Shown here piece after piece: positions 1 to 6,341 of a stretch of DNA of 6,883 bases (its first letter is position 1; the number at the start of each line of letters is the position of its first letter). A program made the position numbers and the translations under genes. Below the pieces are notes generated by a model. The model was not told where the DNA came from, did not search any database, and saw only the letters and a program-made list of their open reading frames with translations. Source of the DNA: Candidatus Acetothermia bacterium (GTDB lineage: Bacteria; Bipolaricaulota; Bipolaricaulia; RBG-16-55-9; JANLFV01). The stretch covers positions 1 through 6,883 of the forward strand of contig JAPWVC010000068.1 of NCBI GenBank assembly GCA_028275195.1, in the 5' to 3' direction.

Positions 1-748
1 ACTTGGGGATGATCAGCTCACCCGGCTTAAGGCCCAGGACCTCCTCGAAGGCCCGGACCATTCCGGGGTTCTTGGAGACCCCTCCTTGGAAGAGGATCGG
101 TTTGTGGAACTCCTTCCCCCGGCCGATATCGCTCCGGAAGTTCCGCGCCAGAGCATAGCACAGCCCGGCCACGATCTCCTTCGTCTCGACCCCTACCTGC
201 TGGAGATGGATGATGTCGGACTTGGCGAAGACAGCGCATCGCCCGGCGATGTAAGGCGGGTTCTTCGCCTCCAGGGCCAGGCGGCCGAACTCCTCGATGC
301 TCATTCCCAGCCGCATCGCCTGCTGCTCGAGGAACGAGCCGGTCCCGGCGGCACACTGGGTGTTCAGCGAGAAATCGACGAGGATCGTCTCCTCCCCCTG
401 GCGCTCGAGGAGGAGGAGCTTGGAGTCTTGGCCGCCGATCTCGATCACCGTCCTCGCCTCGGGATGGAACTTGTTGATCGCCCTCACTTGGGCGATCAGC
501 TCGTTCATGTGGACTCCTCCGAGGAGTTGGGCGAAGAGCTCCCCGCCCGAGCCGCTCGTCCCCAAGCCGACGACCGCCTCCGAGGGGAGCCAACTGAAGA
601 GGTCATCGAGGATGGAGATGACCATGGAGAGGGGAGCCCCATGGGACCGGCGGTAGTAATCCCGCAAGAGCCGCTCCTGCCGGTCGAGCAAGACCACCTT
701 GACCGTCACTGAGCCGACATCAATCCCGAGATAGCATTCTTCGCCCAT
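1..748 (-). CDS. Acyl-CoA dehydratase/reductase activase, BadF/BadG/BcrA/BcrD ATPase family (C-terminus beyond window)
   Basis: The reading frame is open to the left edge, giving 249 codons of the N-terminal part. The protein has the ASKHA ATPase fold signature LGIDVGSVTVK (residues 7-17), the phosphate-binding IEIGGQDSK (102-110), and two family cysteines, C132 in QCAAGTG and C171 in AGRCAVF. In characterised activators these cysteines bind a [4Fe-4S] cluster shared by the homodimer. A third family segment, FQGGVSKNPG, lies near residue 220. Known members use ATP to inject a low-potential electron into 2-hydroxyacyl-CoA dehydratases or benzoyl-CoA reductases, and are oxygen sensitive. The sequence after C171 (AKSDIIHLQQ, then a GLCYALARNF-like stretch) resembles the longer activases (about 320 aa or the ~1400-aa fusions) more than short HgdC. 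The length cannot be judged because the gene is cut. The ATG at 748 is preceded directly by an in-frame TAA and by AGAGGG at 757-762, 8 nt upstream, so the start is well supported. The partner dehydratase is not in view. Confidence 0.9.
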   Translation of the reverse strand, partial: MGEECYLGIDVGSVTVKVVLLDRQERLLRDYYRRSHGAPLSMVISILDDLFSWLPSEAVVGLGTSGSGGELFAQLLGGVHMNELIAQVRAINKFHPEARTVIEIGGQDSKLLLLERQGEETILVDFSLNTQCAAGTGSFLEQQAMRLGMSIEEFGRLALEAKNPPYIAGRCAVFAKSDIIHLQQVGVETKEIVAGLCYALARNFRSDIGRGKEFHKPILFQGGVSKNPGMVRAFEEVLGLKPGELIIPK

Positions 749-768
749 TATCCGAGCCCTCTGGGGGG

Positions 769-797
769 AGTTTAGCACAAGCAATGAGGTAAATCAA
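769..797 (-). promoter_or_regulatory. Candidate sigma-70-type promoter for the activase gene
   Basis: In the 61-bp gap before the activase, the minus strand reads TTGATT (792-797), a 17-bp spacer, and TAAACT (769-774). Each hexamer matches consensus at 4 of 6 positions with ideal spacing. Transcription would start near 762, almost at the AGAGGG ribosome-binding site, so the leader would be very short. Read-through from the glycosyltransferase operon is an alternative. The match is suggestive only. Confidence 0.35.
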
Positions 798-809
798 CTA
801 TCGCTTCCC

Positions 810-1943
810 TCACCCCGAACCGCGAATGGCAGCATAGATCTCGAGGAGCCGAGCCGTGGAGGCCCGGGCGGTCCTTTGCCTCGCCCAGCGTTGGGCCCCC
901 TGGCTCAGCCTCTGCCGCTCGCCCTCGTCCTCCAAGAGGCGGAGGCAGGCCCGGGCGAACTCCCCCTCGTCCTCGCTCACCAAGAGCCCAGTCTCCCCGG
1001 AAGAGACGAGGTCTAGGACCCCTAGGGCCCCGATCGCGACCGGCGGGAGGCCGGCCATCATCGCCTCGAGGAGGACCAGTCCCTGGGTCTCGGTCTTGGA
1101 GGCGAAGACGAAGAGCGTGGCCTGCCTGTAGAGGTCGATCAGCCTCTCTCGCGGGAGATAGCCGGTGAAGATCACCTTCCCCTGAAGGCCCAGCTCGGCG
1201 GCATAGTCCTCCAGGGCCTGGCGAAAGGGGCCGTCCCCGGCGATGATCAGCCTCGCCTGAGGCCGGTCCCCCAGGAGCCGCTTGTAGGCCCGGAGGAGGA
1301 ACTCCAAATTCTTCTCCAGCCCCAGTCGCCCGACATAAAGCAATAAATCTTCCTCGGGGAGGCCCAAGGCCGCCCGGACATCCCAGGTAATCTTGCGGGC
1401 GAACTCCGCTTCATCGACCCCGAAGGGGAGGGGGAAGATCGGCCTGGTGATCCCGTAGCGTTCGAGCTCCCGTTTCATCTGCTCTGAGGGGGCGATGATC
1501 GCCTGGCAGCGGTTGCAGAAGGCCCGGCTCAGCCGCTCGGTCATCTCCCTTGAGGGGCGGATCAGGCGGGGGAGGTAGCGCCGGTATTCGGCGTAGAGGG
1601 TGTGATATGTGTGGATGTGCGGGATCCCATAATGCCTGGAGGCCCACATGGCCAGGAGGCCCATGGAGAAAGGGTCATGGGAGTGGAGGATGTCCAAGCC
1701 CGAGATCGCCCGGAGGGCCGGGCGACTGTAAGGCAAGGCCACCCTCATCCCCCTGTAGTAGGGGAAATGGGCCGAGGGGAAGCGGTAGACCCCGGGTGAA
1801 TCGGCCTGAAAGCCAGGGTAGGCCGGAGCGAAGGTGAAGACCTCATGGCCCGCGTGCCTCAGCTCCCGCTCCATCAGTTGGACGACCGTGACCACGCCGT
1901 TAGCCTCGGGGAGGTAAGTGTCGGTGAAGAGCCCGATCCTCAT
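810..1943 (-). CDS. GT4 glycosyltransferase, 1,2-diacylglycerol 3-glucosyltransferase-like (alMGS type)
   Basis: This 377-aa protein has the two-Rossmann GT-B layout of family GT4. The N-terminal acceptor domain opens with MRIGLFTDTYLPEANGV, where the TDTYLP and NGV signatures are typical of processive-pathway lipid glucosyltransferases. The C-terminal nucleotide-sugar domain begins near residue 200 with LLYVGRLGLEKN and carries IIAGDGP (233-239) and the retaining EX7E motif, E285 and E293, in TETQGLVLLE. Family members such as Acholeplasma alMGS transfer glucose from UDP-glucose to diacylglycerol at the membrane surface. No transmembrane segment or signal peptide is visible, consistent with peripheral binding. 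The ATG overlaps the stop of the upstream glycosyltransferase (ATGA, 1940-1943), so the two are translationally coupled. The sugar donor and acceptor are inferred from family resemblance and from the CpoA-like neighbour. Phosphatidylinositol mannosyltransferase or sulfolipid-synthase-like activities are possible alternatives. Confidence 0.82.
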   Translation of the reverse strand: MRIGLFTDTYLPEANGVVTVVQLMERELRHAGHEVFTFAPAYPGFQADSPGVYRFPSAHFPYYRGMRVALPYSRPALRAISGLDILHSHDPFSMGLLAMWASRHYGIPHIHTYHTLYAEYRRYLPRLIRPSREMTERLSRAFCNRCQAIIAPSEQMKRELERYGITRPIFPLPFGVDEAEFARKITWDVRAALGLPEEDLLLYVGRLGLEKNLEFLLRAYKRLLGDRPQARLIIAGDGPFRQALEDYAAELGLQGKVIFTGYLPRERLIDLYRQATLFVFASKTETQGLVLLEAMMAGLPPVAIGALGVLDLVSSGETGLLVSEDEGEFARACLRLLEDEGERQRLSQGAQRWARQRTARASTARLLEIYAAIRGSG

Positions 1944-2959
1944 CTTCCCTGGAGTAAGGCCGAGTAGAGCCCGACCAGCCGTGCACCCACCCGCTCCAAG
2001 GAGTGCTCCTCAGCCAGCCGGCGGGCCCCGGCGGCGAGCCTCTCTCGTAAAGCCCGGTCCTCGGCCACCATTTGAATCTGATGGGCGAACTCCTCAATCC
2101 CTCGCCCCGTAAGGCAGTTCTCCCCTTCTAAAAGCCAGCCCCGGTATTCCGGGAGGTCGCGGACCACCAGTGGGAGGCCGCAGGCCGCGGCCTCGAGGAG
2201 GGCCATCGGCTGGTTCTCCCCCCAAGAGGGGAAGAAGAAGAGGTCGGCCGCGGAGAAGGCCCCCTGGATGTCCTGAGCGAAGCCGGGGAACTTCAGGTTA
2301 GGCTGCCTAGCCGCGAGCATGAGCATCCGCTCCATCTTCGGGTGGTAGGCCAGGAGCCGATTCCACCGCTGGCCATACCAGACGAAGTCATACTCCGGGA
2401 GGAGCCGGGCGACGGCGATGAAGTCCATCACCCCCTTCCGGGGGATGATATTCCCCGCGGAGACGACGGTGAACCGGGAGAGGCCGAGCCCGCGGCGGAA
2501 GCGCTCTCGCTTCTCCGGCGAGGGCCGGAGCCGCTCGACATCGACGCCGTTGGGGACGACCTCGATCGGGGGCCGGAGCCCCTTCCCCCGGAGGAGCTCC
2601 TTGGCCCGGGCCGAGGGGGTGAAGATGACATCCCCCTGCCCATAGAAGGAGTGGAGAAGCCGCTCATACAGCGGTGCGATCAGGTTGGTGAGGGTGAAGC
2701 TGTCCCGCAGGTCATAGCTCCCGATGGAGTGGGCGTGGATCACGACCTTCCTCCCTCGGCGCCTGGCCTGCGCCAGGTAATAGAACGAGCGAGGGCCATA
2801 GCTGTGGAGGTGGAGGATCTCATAGTCGCCCCTGGGGTCGGTCACCACCTCCACTCCCGCGACCTCGAGCGCGCGCTTCTGGTTCTGGAAGGCCGTGAGG
2901 AACCCAGACTTCCGCACCAAGGGGAGGCCGCTGAACTCCAGGTAGAGGCAGACTCTCAT
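1940..2959 (-). CDS. GT4 glycosyltransferase, CpoA-like (diacylglycerol monoglycoside to diglycoside)
   Basis: This 339-aa GT-B protein starts MRVCLYLEFSGL, then KSGFLTAFQNQKRAL and a DYEILHLHSYGP segment near residues 45-56. That pattern resembles streptococcal CpoA, the transferase that adds the second sugar (galactose) to glucosyl-diacylglycerol. The C-terminal half has SAGNIIPRKG (167-176) and the GT4 EX7E pair, E248 and E256, in GENQPMALLE. The GT4 catalytic features are therefore intact. The ATG overlaps the lysS stop by four bases and the gene overlaps the next glycosyltransferase by four bases. No strong Shine-Dalgarno is seen, which fits termination-reinitiation. In pneumococcus, cpoA is also adjacent to an alMGS-type gene, so the pair plausibly makes a diglycosyl-diacylglycerol membrane lipid. 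The enzyme family is secure; the exact sugar and linkage are inference. Confidence 0.8.
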   Translation of the reverse strand: MRVCLYLEFSGLPLVRKSGFLTAFQNQKRALEVAGVEVVTDPRGDYEILHLHSYGPRSFYYLAQARRRGRKVVIHAHSIGSYDLRDSFTLTNLIAPLYERLLHSFYGQGDVIFTPSARAKELLRGKGLRPPIEVVPNGVDVERLRPSPEKRERFRRGLGLSRFTVVSAGNIIPRKGVMDFIAVARLLPEYDFVWYGQRWNRLLAYHPKMERMLMLAARQPNLKFPGFAQDIQGAFSAADLFFFPSWGENQPMALLEAAACGLPLVVRDLPEYRGWLLEGENCLTGRGIEEFAHQIQMVAEDRALRERLAAGARRLAEEHSLERVGARLVGLYSALLQGR

Positions 2960-4425
2960 CTTCCAGGAGGCCTAAGGGTAGGGAAGAGGATCACATCGCG
3001 GATCGAGCGTGCGTCGGTCAGGAGCATCACTAAGCGATCGACCCCCAGGCCGAGCCCCCCGGTCGGGGGCATCCCGTGCTCGAGGGCGATCAAGAAGTCC
3101 TCGTCCAGGACTTGGGCCTCCTCATCCCCCAGGCGACGGAGCTCCTCCTGCTGGCGGAACCGCTCGGCCTGGTCGAGCGGATCGTTTAGCTCGGAGAAGG
3201 CATTCCCCAGCTCTAGCCCGCCGATGAAGAGCTCGAACCGCTCCACCAGGGCCGGGGAGTCGGCCTTCCGCTTGGCGAGTGGCGAGATCTCCACGGGATA
3301 ATCCAGGATAAAGGTCGGCTGGATCAGCTCCGGCTGGACATACTCGCTCAATAGCTCATCGACGAGCTTCCCCCAGGTCGGCTGGGGTGTGAGCCGGAGG
3401 CCTAGCCGGGCGGCCTCCTCTTCCAGGGCCTTCTTTGTCGTATGCAAGGCGATGTCGAGCCCCGTCCGCTCGAGGATCGCCTCCCGCAGGGTCAGTCGCC
3501 GCCAGGGCGGGGCCAGGTCGATCTCCCGCCCTTGGTAGGAGATCACGGTCTGGCCGAGGGCCTCCTTCGCGATCCAGAAGATGAGTTGTTCCGCCAGCTC
3601 CATCATATCATGATAATCGGCGAAGGCCTGGTAGCACTCCATCTGGGTGAACTCCGGATTATGCTCGGTGGAGAGGCCCTCGTTCCGGAAGTCCTTCCCG
3701 ATCTCGTAGACCTTGGGGTAGCCGCCGATGATCAGCCGCTTCAGGTAGAGCTCATCGGAGATCCTTAGGAACATCTTCTGCCCCAGGGCGTGATGGAAGG
3801 TCTCGAACGGCCTGGCCGCCGCCCCGCCGTAGATCGGCTGGAGGATCGGGGTCTCGACCTCCAGGAAGCCCCGAGAGTCGAGGAACGAGCGCATGGCGGA
3901 GACGATCCGGCTCCGGAGGGTGAAGCGCTGGCGGACCTCGGGGTTGGCGAGGAGATCGAGATACCGCTGGCGGTAGCGGAGCTCGATGTCCTTTAAGCCA
4001 TGCCACTTCTCCGGCGGGGGGCGGAGGGCCTTAGCGAGCAAGGTGAAGCTCTCGATCTCGATCGAGAGTTCCCCCCGCTTGGTCTTGAAGATCGGCCCCT
4101 CTACCCCGAGGAAGTCGCCGATGTCGAGCAACTCCAGGAGCTCATACCGCTCGGCTAGGCCATCTTGGTTGGCGTAGCCCTGGATCTTGGCCTCTCCCTC
4201 CCGCAGGTCGAGGAAGGTCGCCCTCCCCATCCTCCGGAGGGCAGTGATCCGCCCGGCGAGCCTCGAGCGGTGATCGGCCCGCTCTGCGGGGGCCAGCCCG
4301 GCGAACCGCTCGACCACGGCCGCGATCGGCTCAGTTGTCCGGAAGGAGGCAGGGTAGGGCTCGATCCCGCGGGCTCGCAAGAGCTGGAGCTTCCTCAGCC
4401 GTTCCTCGCGGAGTGACCCGCCCAA
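2956..4425 (-). CDS. lysS: Lysyl-tRNA synthetase, class II
   Basis: This 489-aa enzyme charges tRNA-Lys with lysine using ATP. The N-terminal OB-fold anticodon-binding domain covers about residues 55-135 (GRITALRRMGRATFLDL). The catalytic domain has class II motif 1 around 173-197, motif 2 around 239-263 (FRNEG at 246-250, TEHNPEFTQME at 253-263) and motif 3 at 457-482 (GLGLGVDRLVM). Residues matching the lysine pocket of E. coli LysU are present: E263 and Y265, then N408, F410 and E412 in LGNAFSELND. The length is slightly below the E. coli enzyme (about 505). The start is a TTG at 4425, because an in-frame TAG, the greA stop, lies only two codons upstream and no ATG or GTG precedes the conserved N-terminus. 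GCGAGG, about 7 nt upstream inside greA, may serve as ribosome-binding site. It sits 3 bp after greA and overlaps the following glycosyltransferase by four bases. Confidence 0.97.
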   Translation of the reverse strand: MGGSLREERLRKLQLLRARGIEPYPASFRTTEPIAAVVERFAGLAPAERADHRSRLAGRITALRRMGRATFLDLREGEAKIQGYANQDGLAERYELLELLDIGDFLGVEGPIFKTKRGELSIEIESFTLLAKALRPPPEKWHGLKDIELRYRQRYLDLLANPEVRQRFTLRSRIVSAMRSFLDSRGFLEVETPILQPIYGGAAARPFETFHHALGQKMFLRISDELYLKRLIIGGYPKVYEIGKDFRNEGLSTEHNPEFTQMECYQAFADYHDMMELAEQLIFWIAKEALGQTVISYQGREIDLAPPWRRLTLREAILERTGLDIALHTTKKALEEEAARLGLRLTPQPTWGKLVDELLSEYVQPELIQPTFILDYPVEISPLAKRKADSPALVERFELFIGGLELGNAFSELNDPLDQAERFRQQEELRRLGDEEAQVLDEDFLIALEHGMPPTGGLGLGVDRLVMLLTDARSIRDVILFPTLRPPGR

Positions 4426-4428
4426 GGG

Positions 4429-4911
4429 CTAGCCTCGCTTCTCGATCCCCAAGATCCGGTAGCTCGCCCGCTTCCCCCGCGGGAGCTCGACCTCGACCTC
4501 CTCTCCGACATGGCGGCCGACGATCGCCCGGCCGACCGGCGATTCCACGGAGATCTTTCGCCGCTCGAGGTCGGCCTCCGCGGGGTTGACCAGCTCGATG
4601 GTGTCGACTCGCCGCTGAGTCCGGTCCTCGAGGATCACCCTTGAGCCGAGCCCGACGAACTCAGTGGAGATCTGCTCATCCTCGAGGATCTGGGCGTTGT
4701 CGAGCAGCTCCTCCAGGCGGCGGACCTCGGCCTCGTAGAACTCCTGCTCCCGCATCAGGTCTAGGTATTCCTTGTTCTCACGGAGCTCCCGGCCGTGCTC
4801 CGCCGCCCGCTTCAGTTGATTGGGGATCCGGTCATAGAGGATCTCGCGGTACTCCTCCAGTTGCTTCTTCTTCAGCTCGTATCCGGCACGGGTTAACAGG
4901 ATCTCGGCCAT
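4429..4911 (-). CDS. greA: Transcription elongation factor GreA
   Basis: This 160-aa GreA/GreB-family protein inserts its coiled coil into the RNA polymerase secondary channel and stimulates cleavage of backtracked RNA. Residues 1-75 form the N-terminal antiparallel coiled coil, and about 85-157 the FKBP-like domain (SPVGRAIVGRHVGEEVEVELP at 124-144). The catalytic tip reads EHGRELRENKEY (38-49). The usual acidic pair of E. coli GreA (D41, E44 in GDLKEN) appears as E42 and E45, with one extra arginine after the glycine. The acidic function is therefore probably kept, although the tip is one residue longer than usual. The ATG at 4911 is preceded by AGGGAG about 9 nt upstream. It lies 63 bp after rnpA and 3 bp before lysS; the greA-lysS pairing is common in bacteria. 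A Gfh1-like anti-cleavage factor is less likely given the intact acidic pair. Confidence 0.95.
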   Translation of the reverse strand: MAEILLTRAGYELKKKQLEEYREILYDRIPNQLKRAAEHGRELRENKEYLDLMREQEFYEAEVRRLEELLDNAQILEDEQISTEFVGLGSRVILEDRTQRRVDTIELVNPAEADLERRKISVESPVGRAIVGRHVGEEVEVELPRGKRASYRILGIEKRG

Positions 4912-4943
4912 CTCTCCTCACTCCCTGATGAGCGATTAGGAGC

Positions 4944-4974
4944 GGGGGCTCAAGCCAAGCGGCCTGGAACCCCC
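4944..4974 (-). other. GC hairpin between rnpA and greA
   Basis: Directly after the rnpA stop the minus strand reads GGGGGTTC, a 15-nt loop, then GAGCCCCC. This is an 8-bp stem with one G-U pair. No T-run follows on the minus strand, so it is not a clear intrinsic terminator. It may be an RNA processing or stability element, or may weaken read-through from rnpA into greA. Confidence 0.4.
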
Positions 4975-5355
4975 TTAAGATGTTAGCGTGGGCGGAGGGG
5001 GATTGCAACCGCCCCGACGCTGGGCGAGCCGCCGCGCGGCCCGGAGGAACTCCTCCCTCAGCTCGCCCTTGGAGAGGTCCTCAATGCTGTCGCGGAGCTG
5101 GACGATCAGCTCGAGGCCCCAGAAGAGCCCCTTATTCAAGCGGAAGGCCTCCCGGATGACCCGCTTCGCCCGGTTCCGGACCACCGCCCCGCCGAGCCGC
5201 CTCGCTAAGGTCAGCCCGAGTCGCGGCGGGCCCCCGCTCTCAAGGTAGAAGATCTTGAAGTAACGGCCTTGGAGGACCTTCCCCTGGCGGTAGACCCGCT
5301 GGAAGTCCCGGGCAGTCCGGAGCCGGTTCGCCTTTGAGAAGCGATAATCCCCCAT
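4975..5355 (-). CDS. rnpA: Ribonuclease P protein component
   Basis: This 126-aa basic protein assists the RNase P ribozyme in removing 5' leaders from precursor tRNAs. It starts with MGDYRFSKANRLRTARDF, the usual N-terminal RLR...F pattern, and has the family RNR signature RNRAKR at residues 60-65 followed by VIREAFR. Size is normal (family about 110-130 aa); the tail after about residue 115 (GGCNPPPPTLTS) is not conserved. I chose the ATG at 5355. An in-frame TTG at 5397 would add 14 residues that do not resemble the family, and its only strong purine tract (AGGAGG, 5425-5430) lies 27 nt away. The chosen ATG itself lacks a good Shine-Dalgarno. Unusually, rpmH is not upstream; a divergent uppP is there instead. 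Downstream lie greA and lysS rather than yidD/yidC. Confidence 0.92.
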   Translation of the reverse strand: MGDYRFSKANRLRTARDFQRVYRQGKVLQGRYFKIFYLESGGPPRLGLTLARRLGGAVVRNRAKRVIREAFRLNKGLFWGLELIVQLRDSIEDLSKGELREEFLRAARRLAQRRGGCNPPPPTLTS

Positions 5356-5370
5356 TCCCGTGTGCCCCAG

Positions 5371-5397
5371 CTTATCGTCCCCCTGCGGGCTGGGCAA
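5371..5397 (-). promoter_or_regulatory. Weak candidate promoter for rnpA
   Basis: The minus strand has TTGCCC (5392-5397) and GATAAG (5371-5376), each 4 of 6 to the sigma-70 consensus but with a short 15-bp spacer. Transcription would start near 5364, just before the ATG at 5355, giving a nearly leaderless message. If real, it would exclude the upstream TTG as a start. Confidence 0.22.
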
Positions 5398-5427
5398 GGC
5401 AGGACGGGGCAGGAAGGATTTGTGCCT

Positions 5428-5447
5428 CCTAGGCCGGATCGGCTAGG
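5428..5447 (+). promoter_or_regulatory. Small hairpin overlapping the uppP ribosome-binding site
   Basis: CCTAGGCCG, loop GAT, CGGCTAGG forms an 8-bp stem with one bulged G, ending at the likely uppP Shine-Dalgarno (AGGA, 5445-5448, 10 nt before the ATG). The octamer GGATCGGC is also repeated 10 bp apart (5436-5443 and 5446-5453). It could be an operator or could mask the ribosome-binding site, or be chance in GC-rich DNA. Confidence 0.28.
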
Positions 5448-5458
5448 ATCGGCACGGA

Positions 5459-6295
5459 ATGCTCTGGCTCATCATCGTCCTCAGCTTGGTCCAGGGCCTG
5501 ACCGAGTTCCTCCCGATCTCCAGCTCCGGCCACATGGGCCTGCTCCAGGTTTTCTGGGGCATCTCCCTCCCGGGGCTCCTCTTCGAGGCCCTCGTCCACT
5601 TTGGGACCCTCCTCTCGGTCTTATGGGTCTTCCGGCGGGAGATCGGCCTGATCCTGCGGGCCCTCGCCCAGCCTGGGCCCGGTCGCGCTCAAGATCAAGA
5701 TGAGCGCCGCCGGCTCCCTTGGCTTATCCTAGTGGGGACAGTCCCCACGGCTGTCTTCGGCCTCCTCTTAAGCCCCTGGCTCGAGCGGGCTTTCAGCTCG
5801 CCCCTCGTCATCGGCTCCGGGCTCATCTTCACGGGGGTGATCCTCCTCTTCGCCGAGCGGCAGGCCAGCCACTCGCCCCGGCCCCGAAAGGGCTTGCGGG
5901 AGATGGCAACCTGGGAGGCCTTCGCGATCGGAGCGGCCCAGGGGCTGGCCATCCTACCCGGGGTCTCGCGGAGCGGGGCCACGATCGGGCTGGGGCTACT
6001 CTTGGGGTTGGAGCGGACAGGGGCCGCGGAGTTCTCCTTCTTGCTCGCTATCCCCGCGATCCTCGGGGCCGTGGCCCTCAAGGGCTGGGAGGCCTGGCGT
6101 GCTCCGACAGGCTATGCCGGCTTAGTCGGCCCCTATCTCCTGGGGATGGCCCTCGCGGCGATCTCCGGGGCCTTGGCGATCAAATGCCTCTTGAGGGTCT
6201 TGCGGCGGGGGCGGCTCACCCCCTTCGCCTACTATTGCGGGCTTTTGGGGCTCGGAGCAATCGCCTTCGCCTTAGCCCTCGCCCGAGCAAGATGA
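5459..6295 (+). CDS. uppP: Undecaprenyl-diphosphate phosphatase (UppP/BacA family)
   Basis: This 278-aa polytopic membrane protein dephosphorylates undecaprenyl diphosphate to recycle the lipid carrier for peptidoglycan and other surface polymers; overexpression in other species gives bacitracin resistance. The first family motif is QGLTEFLPISSSGH at residues 12-25. It contains the (E/Q)XXXE pair Q12/E16 and H25, which matches catalytic H30 of the E. coli enzyme. The second motif is PGVSRSGATI at 167-176, with R171 matching E. coli R174. Hydrophobic helices alternate with a basic loop near 70-86 (GPGRAQDQDERRR) and another near 135-147. Length is normal (about 265-280). The ATG at 5459 directly begins the hydrophobic first helix, and AGGA lies 10 nt upstream. 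It is transcribed away from rnpA and ends 8 bp before a strong hairpin, so it appears monocistronic. Confidence 0.96.
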   Translation: MLWLIIVLSLVQGLTEFLPISSSGHMGLLQVFWGISLPGLLFEALVHFGTLLSVLWVFRREIGLILRALAQPGPGRAQDQDERRRLPWLILVGTVPTAVFGLLLSPWLERAFSSPLVIGSGLIFTGVILLFAERQASHSPRPRKGLREMATWEAFAIGAAQGLAILPGVSRSGATIGLGLLLGLERTGAAEFSFLLAIPAILGAVALKGWEAWRAPTGYAGLVGPYLLGMALAAISGALAIKCLLRVLRRGRLTPFAYYCGLLGLGAIAFALALARAR

Positions 6296-6303
6296 GGATG
6301 AAA

Positions 6304-6340
6304 GAGGGGGCTGCAAGGCATGAGCTCATGCAGCCCCCTC
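6304..6340. terminator. Convergent hairpin ending uppP and the opposing non-coding RNA
   Basis: GAGGGGGCTGCA (6304-6315) and TGCAGCCCCCTC (6329-6340) form a perfect 12-bp stem around a 13-nt loop. On the plus strand it begins 8 nt after the uppP stop but has no following T-run. On the minus strand it is followed by TTTCATC, a weak U-tract. A 14-nt perfect palindrome (6318-6331) lies across the loop and one arm. It most likely serves as a shared bidirectional terminator, stronger on the minus strand. Confidence 0.6.
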
Positions 6341-6341
6341 A

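Noticed and set aside
86..712. Plus-strand open frame of 208 codons opposite the activase
   Set aside because: The opposite strand encodes the activase with all family motifs; this frame is its shadow.
2342..3301. Plus-strand open frame of 319 codons
   Set aside because: It is antisense to the CpoA-like glycosyltransferase and lysS, both with clear motifs. Long antisense frames are expected with such GC-biased codons, and the product has no recognisable domain.
5356..5397. Upstream TTG start for rnpA adding 14 residues
   Set aside because: The extra residues do not match the family N-terminus, the nearest AGGAGG is 27 nt from the TTG, and the ATG at 5355 begins the conserved region.
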